This document shows positions 44,438 through 53,808 of a stretch of DNA of 64,000 bases, one piece after another. The notes below the pieces were generated by a model. That model ran no database searches and was not told where the DNA came from. It saw nothing but the letters and a program-made list of their open reading frames with translations. Both the position numbers and the translations under genes were made by a program. Position 1 is the stretch's first letter, and every line of letters starts with the position of its first letter. This DNA comes from Streptomyces phaeoluteigriseus (lineage in GTDB: Bacteria; Actinomycetota; Actinomycetes; Streptomycetales; Streptomycetaceae): contig NZ_MPOH02000019.1 of the NCBI RefSeq assembly GCF_001896135.2, positions 37,938 through 101,937 of the forward strand, written 5' to 3'.

Positions 44438-45661
44438 ATGGACCCCTTCGATGCGGGAGCCGGTGGCCTTCTGCGGCAGCCCAGGGCCGTCTGGGTGACG
44501 GCCGGCGCGTCCGTCGTCGCCTTCATGGGCATCGGACTCGTCGACCCGATCCTGCCGTCCATCGCCCAGGGTCTGGACGCCACGGCCGGCCAGGTCTCGC
44601 TCCTCTTCACCTCGTACTTCCTGATCACCGCCTTCGCGATGCTGGTGACCGGCTTCGTCTCCAGCCGGATCGGCGGCCGCCGGACCCTGCTGCTCGGCCT
44701 CGCCCTCGTCGTCGTCTTCGCGGGCCTGGCCGGCACCTCCGACACCGTCGGACAGCTCGTCGGGTACCGGGCCGGCTGGGGCCTGGGCAACGCGCTGTTC
44801 GTCTCCACCGCCCTAGCGGTGATCGTCGGCGCGGCGGCGGGAGGGAGCGCGGCGGCGGTCCTGCTGTACGAGTCCGCCCTGGGCCTCGGCATGGCGTGCG
44901 GGCCCCTGCTCGGCGCGCTGCTCGGGGACGCCAGCTGGCGCTACCCCTTCTTCGGCACCGCGGTGCTGATGGCGATCGGCTTCCTGTGCATCACCGCGTT
45001 CCTGAAGGAGCAGCCGAAGCCGGCCCTCAGGACCTCGCTGCTGGACCCGCTCAAGGCGCTCGGCCACGGCGGTCTGGCGTCGGCGGCGGTCTCGGCGTTC
45101 TGCTACAACTACACGTTCTTCACCGTGCTAGCCTTCACGCCCTTCGTGCTGGACATGACGCCCTACAGGTCGGGCGCGGTGTTCTTCGCCTGGGGCCTGC
45201 TGCTCGCCGTCTTCTCGGTCCTGGTGGCCCCGCGGCTCCAGAGGCGGTTCGGCTCGCTGAAGGTGCTCGGCGGCTCACTGCTGCTGCTCGCCGCCGACGT
45301 CCTGGTCCTCGGCTACGGCGGCCACGCCACCGCCGTGGTGTGCACGATCCTGTCCGGCGCCTTCATCGGTGTGAACAACACCGTGTACACCGAGCTGGCC
45401 CTGGGCGTGTCGGACGCCCCGCGGCCGGTCGCGAGCGCCGGCTACAACTTCGTGCGCTGGTTCGCCGCGGCCGCCGCGCCGTTCTTCGCACCGAGGATCG
45501 AGGAGTGGACCGACATCCACGTCCCGTTCGTCGTCGCGGCGGTCACCGCGGTGCTCGGCGCGGCCGTGGTCGTCGTACGGCGCCGGGCGCTCACCCACGA
45601 AGCGGCGGAGCCGGAGCCGCGGCACGCGACCGAGGACGGGGTCACCGTGTTCGCCAACTGA
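44438..45661 (+). CDS. major facilitator superfamily multidrug-type exporter
   Basis: 407 residues from ATG 44438 (MDPFDAGAGGLLRQP). Twelve hydrophobic segments. Motif A region GFVSSRIGGRRTLLLGLA after helix 2 and the helix-5 GxxxGPLLGALLGD motif C place it with drug:H+ antiporters. A short polar C-tail follows. An in-frame ATG at 44363 lies inside the promoter palindromes and lacks a ribosome site, so 44438 is chosen. Likely controlled through the palindromes upstream. Substrate unknown. Confidence 0.88.
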   Translation: MDPFDAGAGGLLRQPRAVWVTAGASVVAFMGIGLVDPILPSIAQGLDATAGQVSLLFTSYFLITAFAMLVTGFVSSRIGGRRTLLLGLALVVVFAGLAGTSDTVGQLVGYRAGWGLGNALFVSTALAVIVGAAAGGSAAAVLLYESALGLGMACGPLLGALLGDASWRYPFFGTAVLMAIGFLCITAFLKEQPKPALRTSLLDPLKALGHGGLASAAVSAFCYNYTFFTVLAFTPFVLDMTPYRSGAVFFAWGLLLAVFSVLVAPRLQRRFGSLKVLGGSLLLLAADVLVLGYGGHATAVVCTILSGAFIGVNNTVYTELALGVSDAPRPVASAGYNFVRWFAAAAAPFFAPRIEEWTDIHVPFVVAAVTAVLGAAVVVVRRRALTHEAAEPEPRHATEDGVTVFAN

Positions 45662-45691
45662 CCGGATCCGGCCGTCGATCGGTGAGTTCGG

Positions 45692-46275
45692 TCACTCCAG
45701 CGGGACGACCTGCGGGACGGATCCCGCAGGTCCGTCCCGTGCGTCAGCCAGCGCTCCTGGAGGGCCTGGGCGCCGTGCACGCGCTTCCAGGCGGCCTCGT
45801 TGGGGGTCATCGGCAGCAGCGGCAGGAAGTGGACCGGGTCGAGGGGCTCGTCCAGGTCCAGGTCCTCGATCAGACCGCCGGGTTCGGCGACCAGTACGGA
45901 GGTGAACGGGGCGCCGGGCCACAGGGGTTCACCGACGTCCAGGGAGGCGCCGGGTGCCACGACCACGCCCTCGACCTGCGGGGAAGCGGCGAGCACGGCG
46001 AGCGGCCGGAGCACCTTGTCGGTGTCGGCGAGGCCGGCGCGCACGGACAGGACCAGCTCGGCGCGCGGGCCCTTGACCGGGTCGGCGAGCATCGCGGTGG
46101 GGTCGCTCATCGGCTGCGCGGACATGCCGAGGGTCGTGTAGCGGACGATGTCGCCCTCCTGGAAGCGCAGAACCTCGATGCGGTCCGTACCCAGGAAGGT
46201 GACCGCGGCGCGGGCGTCCGGCTCGCCCAACGCGCTGCGCAACCGGGCCTCGACCAGAGGAAGAACATCTGCCAT
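45692..46275 (-). pseudogene. SUFU (suppressor of fused)-domain protein, C-terminal frameshift near 45706
   Basis: MADVLPLVEARLRSALGE, then FLGTDRIEVLRFQEGDI, YTTLGMSAQPMSDP, RAELVLSVRAGLAD, VLRPLAVLAASPQVEGV and LWPGAPFTSVLVAEPGG fit the bacterial SUFU-domain family (immunity/toxin-associated in some genomes, stand-alone in Streptomyces). The open frame continues past the expected end. With one missing base restored at ~45706 the protein ends LRDPSRRSVPLE at a TGA (complement 45692-45694), giving ~194 residues as usual. The shift affects only the last few codons. Function unknown. Confidence 0.72.
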
Positions 46276-46768
46276 GCCGCGAGCATAGAACTCGCCAGTA
46301 CCGGGCGAAGCAGCACCTTGACACTTCGGTCGGCTGATACCCTGGGCCGGTGGTTCGGGGCAGCACGCAGAAGCGTCGCGATCAAGCCCCGACGCCGAAG
46401 GTATTCCCTTACGGGGGACCGGCTGGAGGAGGTGGGGCTGTCATGGATCGAAGTCGACCGTGCAGTACCACTCGCTCTTCCCGCCGCTGATGTAGCTCTG
46501 GGGCTCCGGCCGACCGCCGCCTCTCGCGTTCGCGTTCACACTCGGAAGAGCACTTCGTTTCGTTGTACCGGATCCCCCTGACCTCTTCGGTCCGCGCGAT
46601 CCGTCTGATCTGAAGCAGTAGCTGAATCAGTAGCGAAACCCGCCACCGCGACGGTGCGGTGCTCCCCGCTTTGTGGACGTGCCAAACATCCGCAGTCAGG
46701 ACGTCCCCATTCCGGGTAGTTCCATCCGTCGTCGGCGCCTTTCGTTGCCTGTCGCGAAGGAGCCTGCC
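46276..46768. other. divergent regulatory region and leader upstream of corA
   Basis: 493 bp between the SUFU gene and corA. It contains a TTGACA hexamer (46318-46323) without a convincing -10 at normal spacing, and a 15-codon ORF with a very strong ribosome site (46443-46490). About 280 bases of leader then precede corA. Confidence 0.5.
46443..46490 (+). CDS. candidate 15-codon leader peptide upstream of corA
   Basis: GGAGGAGG (46425-46432) lies 10 nt before ATG 46443, which opens MDRSRPCSTTRSSRR and stops. The peptide is Arg/Ser-rich. Such a strong ribosome site before a tiny frame in the leader of a Mg2+ transporter suggests translation-coupled control, but this is inference. Confidence 0.4.
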   Translation: MDRSRPCSTTRSSRR

Positions 46769-47883
46769 ATGTCGATGATCCGCGACCTGCGTGCCGTGGT
46801 CCGCCCGTCCCGCCCCTCCCTGCGCAAGGAGAGCGGCGCGTACGACACCACTCGCGACCCCGCCACCCCCTCGGCCGTCGTCGACTGCGCCGTCTACCGC
46901 GACGCGCCCGCGTCGAGACGGCGACGCCGCTGACCCCGCACGAGGCGATGCGCCTGGTGCGCCGCGACGGCGGCTTCGTGTGGATCGGACTCCACGAGCC
47001 GACGGAGAGCGAGTTCGCGGGTATCGCCCGGGAGTTCGGGCTGCACCCGCTGGCCGTGGAGGACGCGGTCCAGGCCCACCAGCGCCCCAAGCTGGAGCGC
47101 TACGACGACTCCCTGTTCACCGTCTTCAAGACCATCCACTACGTCGAGCACGACCAGTTCGACGCCAACAGCGAGGTCGTGGAGACCGGCGAGGTCATGT
47201 GCTTCACCGGGAAGGACTTCTTCATCACCGTCCGGCACGGCGGCCAGGGCTCGTTGCGCGCGCTGCGCCACCGCCTCCAGGACGACCCGGAGTTGCTCGA
47301 CAAGGGCCCCTCGGCGGTGCTGCACGCGATCGCCGACCATGTCGTCGACGGCTACATCGCGGTGGCCGACGCCGTGCAGGACGACATCGACGAGGTCGAG
47401 ACGGAGGTGTTCTCGCCGGGCCGCAAGGGCAGCCCGCGCGGCACCGACGCCGGCCGGATCTACCAACTCAAGCGCGAGGTACTCGAGTTCAAGCGGGCCG
47501 TGTCGCCGCTGCTGCGGCCGATGCAACTGCTGAGCGAGCGGCCGATGCGGCTGATCGACCCCGACATCCAGAAGTACTTCCGCGATGTGGCCGACCACCT
47601 CGCCCGGGTCCAGGAACAGGTCATCGGCTTCGACGAACTGCTCAACTCGATCCTCCAGGCCAACCTCGCGCAGGCGTCCGTCGCGCAGAACGAGGACATG
47701 CGCAAGATCACGTCCTGGGCGGCCATCATCGCCGTACCGACGATGGTCTGCGGGGTCTACGGCATGAACTTCGACCACATGCCGGAGCTGCACTGGCGGT
47801 ACGGCTACCCCGTGATGATGTCGGTGACGGTGGCGCTCTGTGTGGGCATCCACCGCACGCTGAAGCGCAACGGCTGGCTGTGA
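46769..47883 (+). pseudogene. corA: CorA-family Mg2+/Co2+ transporter, frameshifted near 46908
   Basis: ATG 46769 (MSMIRDLRAVVRPSRP) follows GAAGGAG. The frame reads to VVDCAVYRDAP, loses one base in a C run at ~46907-46909, and continues as RVETATPLTPHEAMRLVRRD, FVWIGLHEPTESEF, a long coiled cytoplasmic domain, and two C-terminal helices. The selectivity motif YGMNF is present (VCGVYGMNFDHMPEL), between the pore helix and the last helix. About 371 residues. Pentameric CorA channels import Mg2+. Probably intact in the organism. Neighbouring genes also carry Mg-transporter-like domains. Confidence 0.88.
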
Positions 47884-47908
47884 GTACCGCCTGGATAGGG
47901 TGGTCCCC

Positions 47909-48436
47909 ATGACACGCGAGCTGCTCGATCCGGCCCTCGTCGAGGAGGCCACCAAGAAGTCCGGCCTCATCTGGGTCGAGGCGGCCGGTGAACGCACGGC
48001 GCGGGCGCTGTGGCACGTGTGGCACGAGGGCGCGGCCGCTCTGGTCGGCGACGGTCCCGGCGAGCAGCCACTGCCGGGACTGGCCGACGGTGCGACGGCC
48101 GAGGTGACCGTCCGCAGCAAGGACAAGGGCGGCCGGCTGGTCACCTGGACCGCGCGGGTCGTGCAGCTCGCCCCCGGCACCGAGGCGTGGGAGGCGGCCG
48201 TCGCCGACCTCAAGGGCAAGCGGCTGAACGCGCCCGACGGCGAGGCGATGACCGGACGCTGGGCGCGCGAGTGCCGGGTGATCCGGCTGGAGCCGACCGG
48301 CGGTACGTCGCCGCTGCCCGACGGGAACCTGGCGGCGCCGCCGGTGCCGTCCCCGGCGACCACCCGTCAGCCGGCCCCCGCGGGCCTGCCGAGGCTGCTG
48401 CTGAAGAAGAAACGGAAGAAGGGCACGCGCGCGTAG
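47909..48436 (+). CDS. conserved hypothetical basic-tailed protein
   Basis: 175 residues, MTRELLDPALVEEATKKSGL, starting 25 bp after corA. A compact N-terminal alpha/beta region (SGLIWVEAAGERTARALWHVWHEG, TAEVTVRSKDKGGRLVTWTARVV) is followed by a Pro-rich linker and a lysine cluster (LLLKKKRKKGTRA). I do not recognise a named family. Position suggests cotranscription with corA. Confidence 0.75.
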   Translation: MTRELLDPALVEEATKKSGLIWVEAAGERTARALWHVWHEGAAALVGDGPGEQPLPGLADGATAEVTVRSKDKGGRLVTWTARVVQLAPGTEAWEAAVADLKGKRLNAPDGEAMTGRWARECRVIRLEPTGGTSPLPDGNLAAPPVPSPATTRQPAPAGLPRLLLKKKRKKGTRA

Positions 48437-48440
48437 CCGG

Positions 48441-49202
48441 TCACGACGTCGGCAGTTCCTTGCCGTAGTCCACGGTCTCGCCCTTCGCCGGCTCCTCCAG
48501 GGTGAAGTCCTTGCCCCAGGCGGAGAAGGTCAGCGTGCCCGCCCCGCCCGCGCGCACCAGGCGCAGCGGGTAGGGCTTGCCCTCCAGGGACACGTCCAGC
48601 GTGCCGCCGGAGCCCCCGTCACCCGTGATGCGGATGGTGCGCACCCCGGCCTGCTCGTGGTGCCCGTCCTTGTCCAGCGAACCGTGCAGTGTCAGCACAC
48701 TGTCGAGAAGGAGGTCCTTGTCCGTGAACCCGCTGAACTTCTTGTACGAGGGATCACCGGTCGGCACCTTCACGTACTTGTCGTCCAGTTTGCCCGCGGC
48801 AGCGGTGTCGGAGCCGGCGTCGTCGCCCTTGCCGTCCTCGTGCTTCCAGAACGCGGCGTCCGCCTTGAGGAACAGCTCCTCGTCGACCCGCAGCAGGTGG
48901 AACGCGGTGCCGTCGGCGGTGACCGATCCCGTGGCGCCGTCCGACTTCAGGCTCATGTCGAGCTTGTACGACTTCCCGCCGGCGACCACGGTCCCCGACA
49001 GCCGCACCGCGTCCACCGCCGCGGCGGCCGCCTGTGCCTTCGCCTGGATCTTGTCGGCGGTCAGTTTGCCGACCCCGTTCGTCCCCGCGTCCGGGTCCTC
49101 GCTGCCGCACCCGGTGAGCCCCAGGCCCGTCACGGCCAGCGCGCACATCGCGCTCACCAGCGCGGCCCGTCGACGGGTACGGCCCTGGGCGATCGCAGTC
49201 AC
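48441..49202 (-). CDS. LppX/LprAFG-like lipoprotein
   Basis: 253 residues from a GTG (49200-49202). A twin-Arg-free signal (RRRAALVSAMCALAVTGLGL) ends in lipobox LTGC. The mature part has a beta-rich domain with VRLSGTVVAGGKSYKLDMSL, GSVTADGTAFHLLRVDEELF and RLVRAGGAGTLTFSAWGKDF, the pattern of the LppX/LprG/LprA family, which carry lipids or lipoglycans at the outer face of the membrane in actinobacteria. Convergent with the preceding small gene (4-bp gap). Ligand unknown. Confidence 0.85.
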   Translation of the reverse strand: MTAIAQGRTRRRAALVSAMCALAVTGLGLTGCGSEDPDAGTNGVGKLTADKIQAKAQAAAAAVDAVRLSGTVVAGGKSYKLDMSLKSDGATGSVTADGTAFHLLRVDEELFLKADAAFWKHEDGKGDDAGSDTAAAGKLDDKYVKVPTGDPSYKKFSGFTDKDLLLDSVLTLHGSLDKDGHHEQAGVRTIRITGDGGSGGTLDVSLEGKPYPLRLVRAGGAGTLTFSAWGKDFTLEEPAKGETVDYGKELPTS

Positions 49203-49437
49203 AGAGGGGGCTGCCTTTCTGCGGGGGACTCCTGAACGGCGTACCGCAGCGTACCGGGGTCCCGGAGGGCGAACGGAGCCAGTCCGTCCGGACCGCTCAC
49301 CAGGGCGTACCCGATCGGGACGGGCTAGCCTGAAGCCCGCACGAGCGGGCAATTGGGAAAAGAACCTCACCCGCAACACCGCGGGGAACAGGACAGCGCA
49401 CACCCCGTACGAGCGCGTACGAGAAGGAGGTCCGGAC

Positions 49438-50727
49438 ATGGCAGCGGGCGCCCCCCGGATCTTCGTCTCCCACCTCGCCGGAGTCGCCGTGTTCGACCCC
49501 AACGGCGACACCGTGGGGCGGGTCCGCGACCTGGTCGTCATGCTGCGGGTCGGACGCAAGCCGCCGAGGCTGCTCGGACTGGTCGTCGAACTGACCAACC
49601 GGCGCCGCGTCTTCCTGCCCATGACCCGGGTGACCAGCATCGAGTCCGGCCAGGTCCTCAGCACCGGCGTCCTGAACGTCCGCCGCTTCGAACAGCGGCC
49701 CACCGAGCGGCTCGTCTTCGGGGAGCTGCTCGACCGGCGCGTCACGCTCGCCGAGACCGGCGAGGAGGTCACCGTCCTCGACCTGTCCGTACGGCAGTTG
49801 CCGGCCCGCCGGGACTGGGAGATCGACCGGATCTTCGTGCAGAAGGGCAGGAAGTCGGGCGCCTTCCGGCGCGGCAGGGGCGAGAAGCTGACCGTGGAGT
49901 GGTCGTCGGTGACCGGCTTCTCCCTGGAGGAGCACGGGCAGGGCGCGGAGAGCCTCCTGGCCACGTTCGAGCAGCTGCGCCCGGCCGACCTGGCGAACGT
50001 CCTGCACCACCTGTCCGCCAAGCGCCGCGCGGAGGTGGCCGCCGCCCTCGACGACGACCGGCTCGCCGACGTGCTGGAGGAACTGCCGGAGGACGACCAG
50101 ATCGAGATCCTCGGCAAGCTGAAGGAGGAGCGCGCCGCGGACGTCCTGGAGGCCATGGACCCCGACGACGCGGCCGACCTGCTCTCCGAGCTGCCCGAGG
50201 AGGACAAGGAGCGGCTGCTGAGCCTGATGGAGCCCGACGACGCCGCCGACATGCGCCGCCTGATGGCGTACGAGGAGCACACGGCGGGCGGTCTGATGAC
50301 GACCGAGCCGATCGTGCTGCGGCCCGACGCGACCGTCGCCGACGCCCTCGCCCGGGTCCGCAACGCCGACCTCTCCCCCGCGCTCGCCGCCCAGGTCTAC
50401 GTCTGCCGGCCGCCCGACGAGACGCCGACCGGCAAGTACCTGGGCACGGTCCACTTCCAGCGGCTGCTGCGCGACCCCCCGTACACGCTGGTCAGCTCCA
50501 TCCTCGACGACGACCTCCAGACCCTCTCGCCGGGCGCGACACTGCCCGTGGTCGCCGGGTTCTTCGCGACGTACGACATGGTCGCGGCGCCCGTCGTCGA
50601 CGAGGCGGGCTCGCTGCTCGGCGCGGTGACCGTGGACGACGTGCTGGACCACATGCTGCCCGAGGACTGGCGGGAGACGGAGTTCCACCTGGTCGAGGGG
50701 GAGGTGCCCGATGGCTCCCGAGCGTGA
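49438..50727 (+). CDS. MgtE-N / CBS-domain protein without membrane part
   Basis: 429 residues from ATG 49438 after AGAAGGAGG. The N-terminal ~150 residues form PRC-barrel-like modules (VSHLAGVAVFDPNGDTVGRV). A helical MgtE_N superhelix follows (LRPADLANVLHHLSAKRRAE, LEELPEDDQIEILGKLKEER). A CBS pair follows (GGLMTTEPIVLRPDATVADA; YDMVAAPVVDEAGSLLGAVTV). There are no membrane helices, so it is a cytosolic Mg2+-sensor-like protein rather than a channel; M. tuberculosis Rv1232c has this design. Overlaps the DUF1003 gene by 17 bp, so they are coupled. Confidence 0.88.
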   Translation: MAAGAPRIFVSHLAGVAVFDPNGDTVGRVRDLVVMLRVGRKPPRLLGLVVELTNRRRVFLPMTRVTSIESGQVLSTGVLNVRRFEQRPTERLVFGELLDRRVTLAETGEEVTVLDLSVRQLPARRDWEIDRIFVQKGRKSGAFRRGRGEKLTVEWSSVTGFSLEEHGQGAESLLATFEQLRPADLANVLHHLSAKRRAEVAAALDDDRLADVLEELPEDDQIEILGKLKEERAADVLEAMDPDDAADLLSELPEEDKERLLSLMEPDDAADMRRLMAYEEHTAGGLMTTEPIVLRPDATVADALARVRNADLSPALAAQVYVCRPPDETPTGKYLGTVHFQRLLRDPPYTLVSSILDDDLQTLSPGATLPVVAGFFATYDMVAAPVVDEAGSLLGAVTVDDVLDHMLPEDWRETEFHLVEGEVPDGSRA

Positions 50728-51298
50728 CCTCACCCGCTCCGAGCGGTCCCCGGCCGGCGCCACGGCGTCGGCCCGTCCCCGCGTCCGGCTGGACCAGCCG
50801 CGCCTGCCCCGGCGCCGGATCCTGCCCGAGTGGGACCCGGAGGCCTTCGGGCGGCTCTCGGAGCGCATCGCCCGGTTCCTGGGCACCGGACGGTTCATCG
50901 TCTGGATGACGATCGTCATCATCGTGTGGGTGCTGTGGAACTCCTTCGCCCCACGCGACCTGCGCTTCGACAACTACCCCTTCATCTTCCTGACGTTCAT
51001 GCTGTCGCTCCAGGCCTCCTACGCGGCCCCGCTGATCCTGCTCGCGCAGAACCGGCAGGACGACCGCGACCGGGTCAACCTGGAGCAGGACCGCAAGCAG
51101 AACGAGCGGTCCATCGCGGACACCGAGTACCTGACCCGGGAGATCGCCGCCCTGCGGATCGGGCTCGGCGAGGTCGCCACCCGGGACTGGATCCGCTCCG
51201 AACTCCAGGACATGGTGAAGGAGCTGGAGGGGCTGCGGGACGGCCACGTCGTATTCCCGGCGGAACGGTCGCGGGGACGTGACGTAGACGACCGCTGA
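50711..51298 (+). CDS. DUF1003 membrane protein
   Basis: 195 residues, MAPERDLTRSERSPAG. Two adjacent helices typical of DUF1003: FIVWMTIVIIVWVLWNSFAP and NYPFIFLTFMLSLQASYAAP, ending LILLAQNRQDDRDRVNLEQD, then a charged coiled coil. The family often neighbours Mg2+-transporter-like proteins. It begins inside the end of the MgtE-N/CBS gene, implying a physical or functional pair. Confidence 0.88.
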   Translation: MAPERDLTRSERSPAGATASARPRVRLDQPRLPRRRILPEWDPEAFGRLSERIARFLGTGRFIVWMTIVIIVWVLWNSFAPRDLRFDNYPFIFLTFMLSLQASYAAPLILLAQNRQDDRDRVNLEQDRKQNERSIADTEYLTREIAALRIGLGEVATRDWIRSELQDMVKELEGLRDGHVVFPAERSRGRDVDDR

Positions 51299-51341
51299 CG
51301 GGCATCCCGACGCCCCCGCGAAGCGCCGTACCATCGACCTC

Positions 51342-52475
51342 ATGGCTACGGAAGACGCGGTGCGTGAAGCACTGGCGACGGTGAACGACCCCGAGATCAA
51401 CCGCCCCATCACCGAACTCGGGATGGTCAAGTCGGTGGACATCGGGGCGGACGGAGCGGTCGCGGTCGCCGTCTACCTGACGGTGTCCGGCTGCCCGATG
51501 CGCGAGACGATCACCCAGCGCGTCACCGATGCGGTCGCCGCGGTCGACGGTGTCACGCGGGTCGACGTGACCCTGGACGTGATGAGCGACGAGCAGCGCA
51601 AGGAGCTGGCGACCGCGCTGCGCGGCGGCCAGACCGAGCGCGAGGTGCCCTTCGCCAAGCCGGGCTCGCTCACGCGCGTGTACGCGGTCGCGTCCGGCAA
51701 GGGCGGCGTCGGCAAGTCGTCGGTGACGGTGAACCTGGCGGCGGCGATGGCGGCCGACGGCCTGAAGGTGGGCGTCGTCGACGCCGACATCTACGGCCAC
51801 AGCGTGCCGCGCATGCTAGGCGCGGACGGCCGTCCCACCCAGGTCGAGAACATGATCATGCCGCCGTCGGCGCACGGCGTGAAGGTCATCTCGATCGGCA
51901 TGTTCACCCCGGGCAACGCGCCGGTCGTATGGCGCGGCCCGATGCTCCACCGCGCGCTCCAGCAGTTCCTGGCCGACGTGTACTGGGGCGACCTGGACGT
52001 CCTGCTGCTGGACCTCCCGCCGGGCACCGGCGACATCGCGATCTCGGTGGCCCAGCTGGTCCCGAACGCGGAGATCCTGGTCGTCACCACACCCCAGCAG
52101 GCGGCGGCCGAGGTGGCCGAGCGGGCGGGCTCCATCGCCGTCCAGACCCACCAGAAGATCGTCGGTGTCGTCGAGAACATGTCCGGGCTGCCCTGCCCGC
52201 ACTGCGGCGAGATGGTCGACGTGTTCGGCTCCGGCGGCGGCCAGTCCGTCGCGGACGGCCTGACCCGCACCACGGGCGCCTCGGTGCCGGTCCTCGGCTC
52301 CATCCCCATCGACGTCCGCCTCCGCGAAGGCGGCGACGAGGGCAAGCCGGTCGTCCTCACCGACCCGGACTCCCCGGCGGGTGCCGCCCTGCGCGCCATC
52401 GCGGGCAAGCTGGGCGGCCGCCAGCGCGGTCTGTCGGGCCTCTCCCTGGGCATCACCCCGAAGAACAAGTTCTGA
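51342..52475 (+). CDS. mrp: Mrp/ApbC/NBP35-type Fe-S cluster carrier ATPase
   Basis: 377 residues. N-terminal MIP18/DUF59 domain (VREALATVNDPEINRPITEL, VYLTVSGCPMRE), then the P-loop ATPase: deviant Walker A SGKGGVGKSSVTVNLAAAMA (~123-142), DADIYGHSVPRML, LLDLPPGTGDIAISV, and the cluster CxxC in MSGLPCPHCGEM. Mrp proteins bind and transfer [4Fe-4S] clusters. Followed by a strong terminator. M. tuberculosis mrp (Rv1229c) sits in the same neighbourhood. Confidence 0.95.
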   Translation: MATEDAVREALATVNDPEINRPITELGMVKSVDIGADGAVAVAVYLTVSGCPMRETITQRVTDAVAAVDGVTRVDVTLDVMSDEQRKELATALRGGQTEREVPFAKPGSLTRVYAVASGKGGVGKSSVTVNLAAAMAADGLKVGVVDADIYGHSVPRMLGADGRPTQVENMIMPPSAHGVKVISIGMFTPGNAPVVWRGPMLHRALQQFLADVYWGDLDVLLLDLPPGTGDIAISVAQLVPNAEILVVTTPQQAAAEVAERAGSIAVQTHQKIVGVVENMSGLPCPHCGEMVDVFGSGGGQSVADGLTRTTGASVPVLGSIPIDVRLREGGDEGKPVVLTDPDSPAGAALRAIAGKLGGRQRGLSGLSLGITPKNKF

Positions 52476-52485
52476 CCCGTCGTAC

Positions 52486-52528
52486 GGCAACGGGGGCGCC
52501 GTCCGTCAGGACCGGCGCCCCCGTTGCC
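52486..52528. terminator. terminator after mrp
   Basis: GGCAACGGGGGCGCCG (52486-52501) pairs perfectly over 16 bp with 52513-52528. It lies between convergent mrp and the next minus-strand gene. Confidence 0.88.
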
Positions 52529-52538
52529 GTCACCGCCG

Positions 52539-53198
52539 CTACTCGTACTCGGCGATGTCCTTGATCACGGCGAAGCCGAGGCCGTACGCGCTCATGCCCC
52601 TCCCGTACGCCCCCACGTGCACCCCCGCCTGCGTCGAGCCGGCCAGCACCCAGCCGAACTCGGACTCGCGGTAGTGGAAGGGCGTCGGCACACCGTCGAC
52701 CGGCAGGGACAGCGTGGACCAGTCCGCGCCGGACAGATCGTCGGCCAGCACCCACGCCGTCTCGGTCTGCTGCTCCAGCCAGTCGTCACGCAGGCTGTGG
52801 TCCATCTGGCCCGGCCAGGTGAAGGACAGCAGCCCCACACCCGCCAGCCAGGCCGCCGAGGACACCGAGGTGGCCTCCAGCAGGCCCGTGCCGTCCGCGC
52901 TGCGCCGTACGGGGTTCGCGGCGACGGTCACGACGACCGCGAACTTCCCGCGGTCCTCACCCGCCGTCTCGTGCCGCACGGACGGCTCGTCTCCGTGCCC
53001 GATCGAACCGTGCTCGACGGCACCGTCGGCCGCCGTGCCGACCTGCATCAGCCAGCGCGGTCCCGTGAAGGCCTCGTCGAGGCCGTACCACGGGAAGGGC
53101 GCCTCCAGGTAACCGTCGACCGTGCGCCGGGCGGAGGGGACCTGTTGTCCGCCCTCCGCGGCCGACGCCTGTACGACTGCCCGACTAGTCGTCTCCAT
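52539..53198 (-). CDS. conserved hypothetical protein
   Basis: 219 residues, METTSRAVVQASAAEGGQQV. Globular-looking with aromatic segments (EAPFPWYGLDEAFTGPRWLM, GVGLLSFTWPGQMDHSLRDD, TPFHYRESEFGWVLAGSTQA). No signal peptide or membrane helix. Family not recognised. It is the last gene on the strand of the tatB-htrA-rseA-sigE cluster. Confidence 0.75.
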   Translation of the reverse strand: METTSRAVVQASAAEGGQQVPSARRTVDGYLEAPFPWYGLDEAFTGPRWLMQVGTAADGAVEHGSIGHGDEPSVRHETAGEDRGKFAVVVTVAANPVRRSADGTGLLEATSVSSAAWLAGVGLLSFTWPGQMDHSLRDDWLEQQTETAWVLADDLSGADWSTLSLPVDGVPTPFHYRESEFGWVLAGSTQAGVHVGAYGRGMSAYGLGFAVIKDIAEYE

Positions 53199-53376
53199 GT
53201 CCCCGGACGCCTCCTCGTTCTCGCCGGACCGTACGGCCCGTCCCCCTTCGGGCGGCGTTGCCCTTCCGGGTACGGCCCGCACAACAACCAGGCAGCATAG
53301 CCACCCCGCTCGTGACTGCGGGGAAGCCGCCCGGCGCGTGGGGCGTGCGCCCCTCACATCGGGGGGCGCGGGAGGC

Positions 53377-53808
53377 TCAGGTGGCGTCCGCGTCGAAGGG
53401 CGGGCGGTCTTCCTTGCCCGGCTCCTCCGGCTTCTTCGTCATGTCGATACGGTCACCGGACGCGGCGGACGAGGAGGACTCCTGGGCGCGGCTGTGGACG
53501 GCGTCCGTGACCTCGGCCATCTCCTTCTTCAGGTCGAAGCCGTTGCGGATCTCCTTCAGCCCCAGGTCCTCGTTGTCCATCTGCTTGCGGATGAAGGTCT
53601 TGGGGTTGAGATCCTCGAACTCGAAGTCCTTGAACTCCGGGCCGAGTTCCTGCCGGATGTCCTGCTTGGCGCTCTCCGAGAACTCACGGATCTTCCGGAC
53701 CGTGCGCATCACGTCCTGGATGACCTTCGGGAGCTTGTCCGGACCGAAGACGAGCACGGCCAGGACAATGATCGTCGCCAGCTCGAGCGGTCCTATGTCA
53801 TTGAACAC
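53377..53808 (-). CDS. tatB: TatB, twin-arginine translocase subunit
   Basis: 143 residues from a GTG (53806-53808) with AAGGAG upstream. MFNDIGPLELATIIVLAVLV FGPDKLPK is the TatB signature: N-terminal helix, FGP hinge, then an amphipathic helix (VIQDVMRTVRKIREFSESAK) and an acidic C-tail. It recognises twin-arginine signal peptides with TatC. In Streptomyces Tat exports many enzymes. Position next to htrA and sigE/rseA ties it to envelope stress, as in M. tuberculosis. Confidence 0.95.
   Translation of the reverse strand: MFNDIGPLELATIIVLAVLVFGPDKLPKVIQDVMRTVRKIREFSESAKQDIRQELGPEFKDFEFEDLNPKTFIRKQMDNEDLGLKEIRNGFDLKKEMAEVTDAVHSRAQESSSSAASGDRIDMTKKPEEPGKEDRPPFDADAT

Noticed and set aside
46318..46343. 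TTGACA with a downstream GATACC as a corA promoter
   Set aside because: Spacing between hexamers is too short for a SigA/HrdB promoter; only the -35-like element was mentioned.
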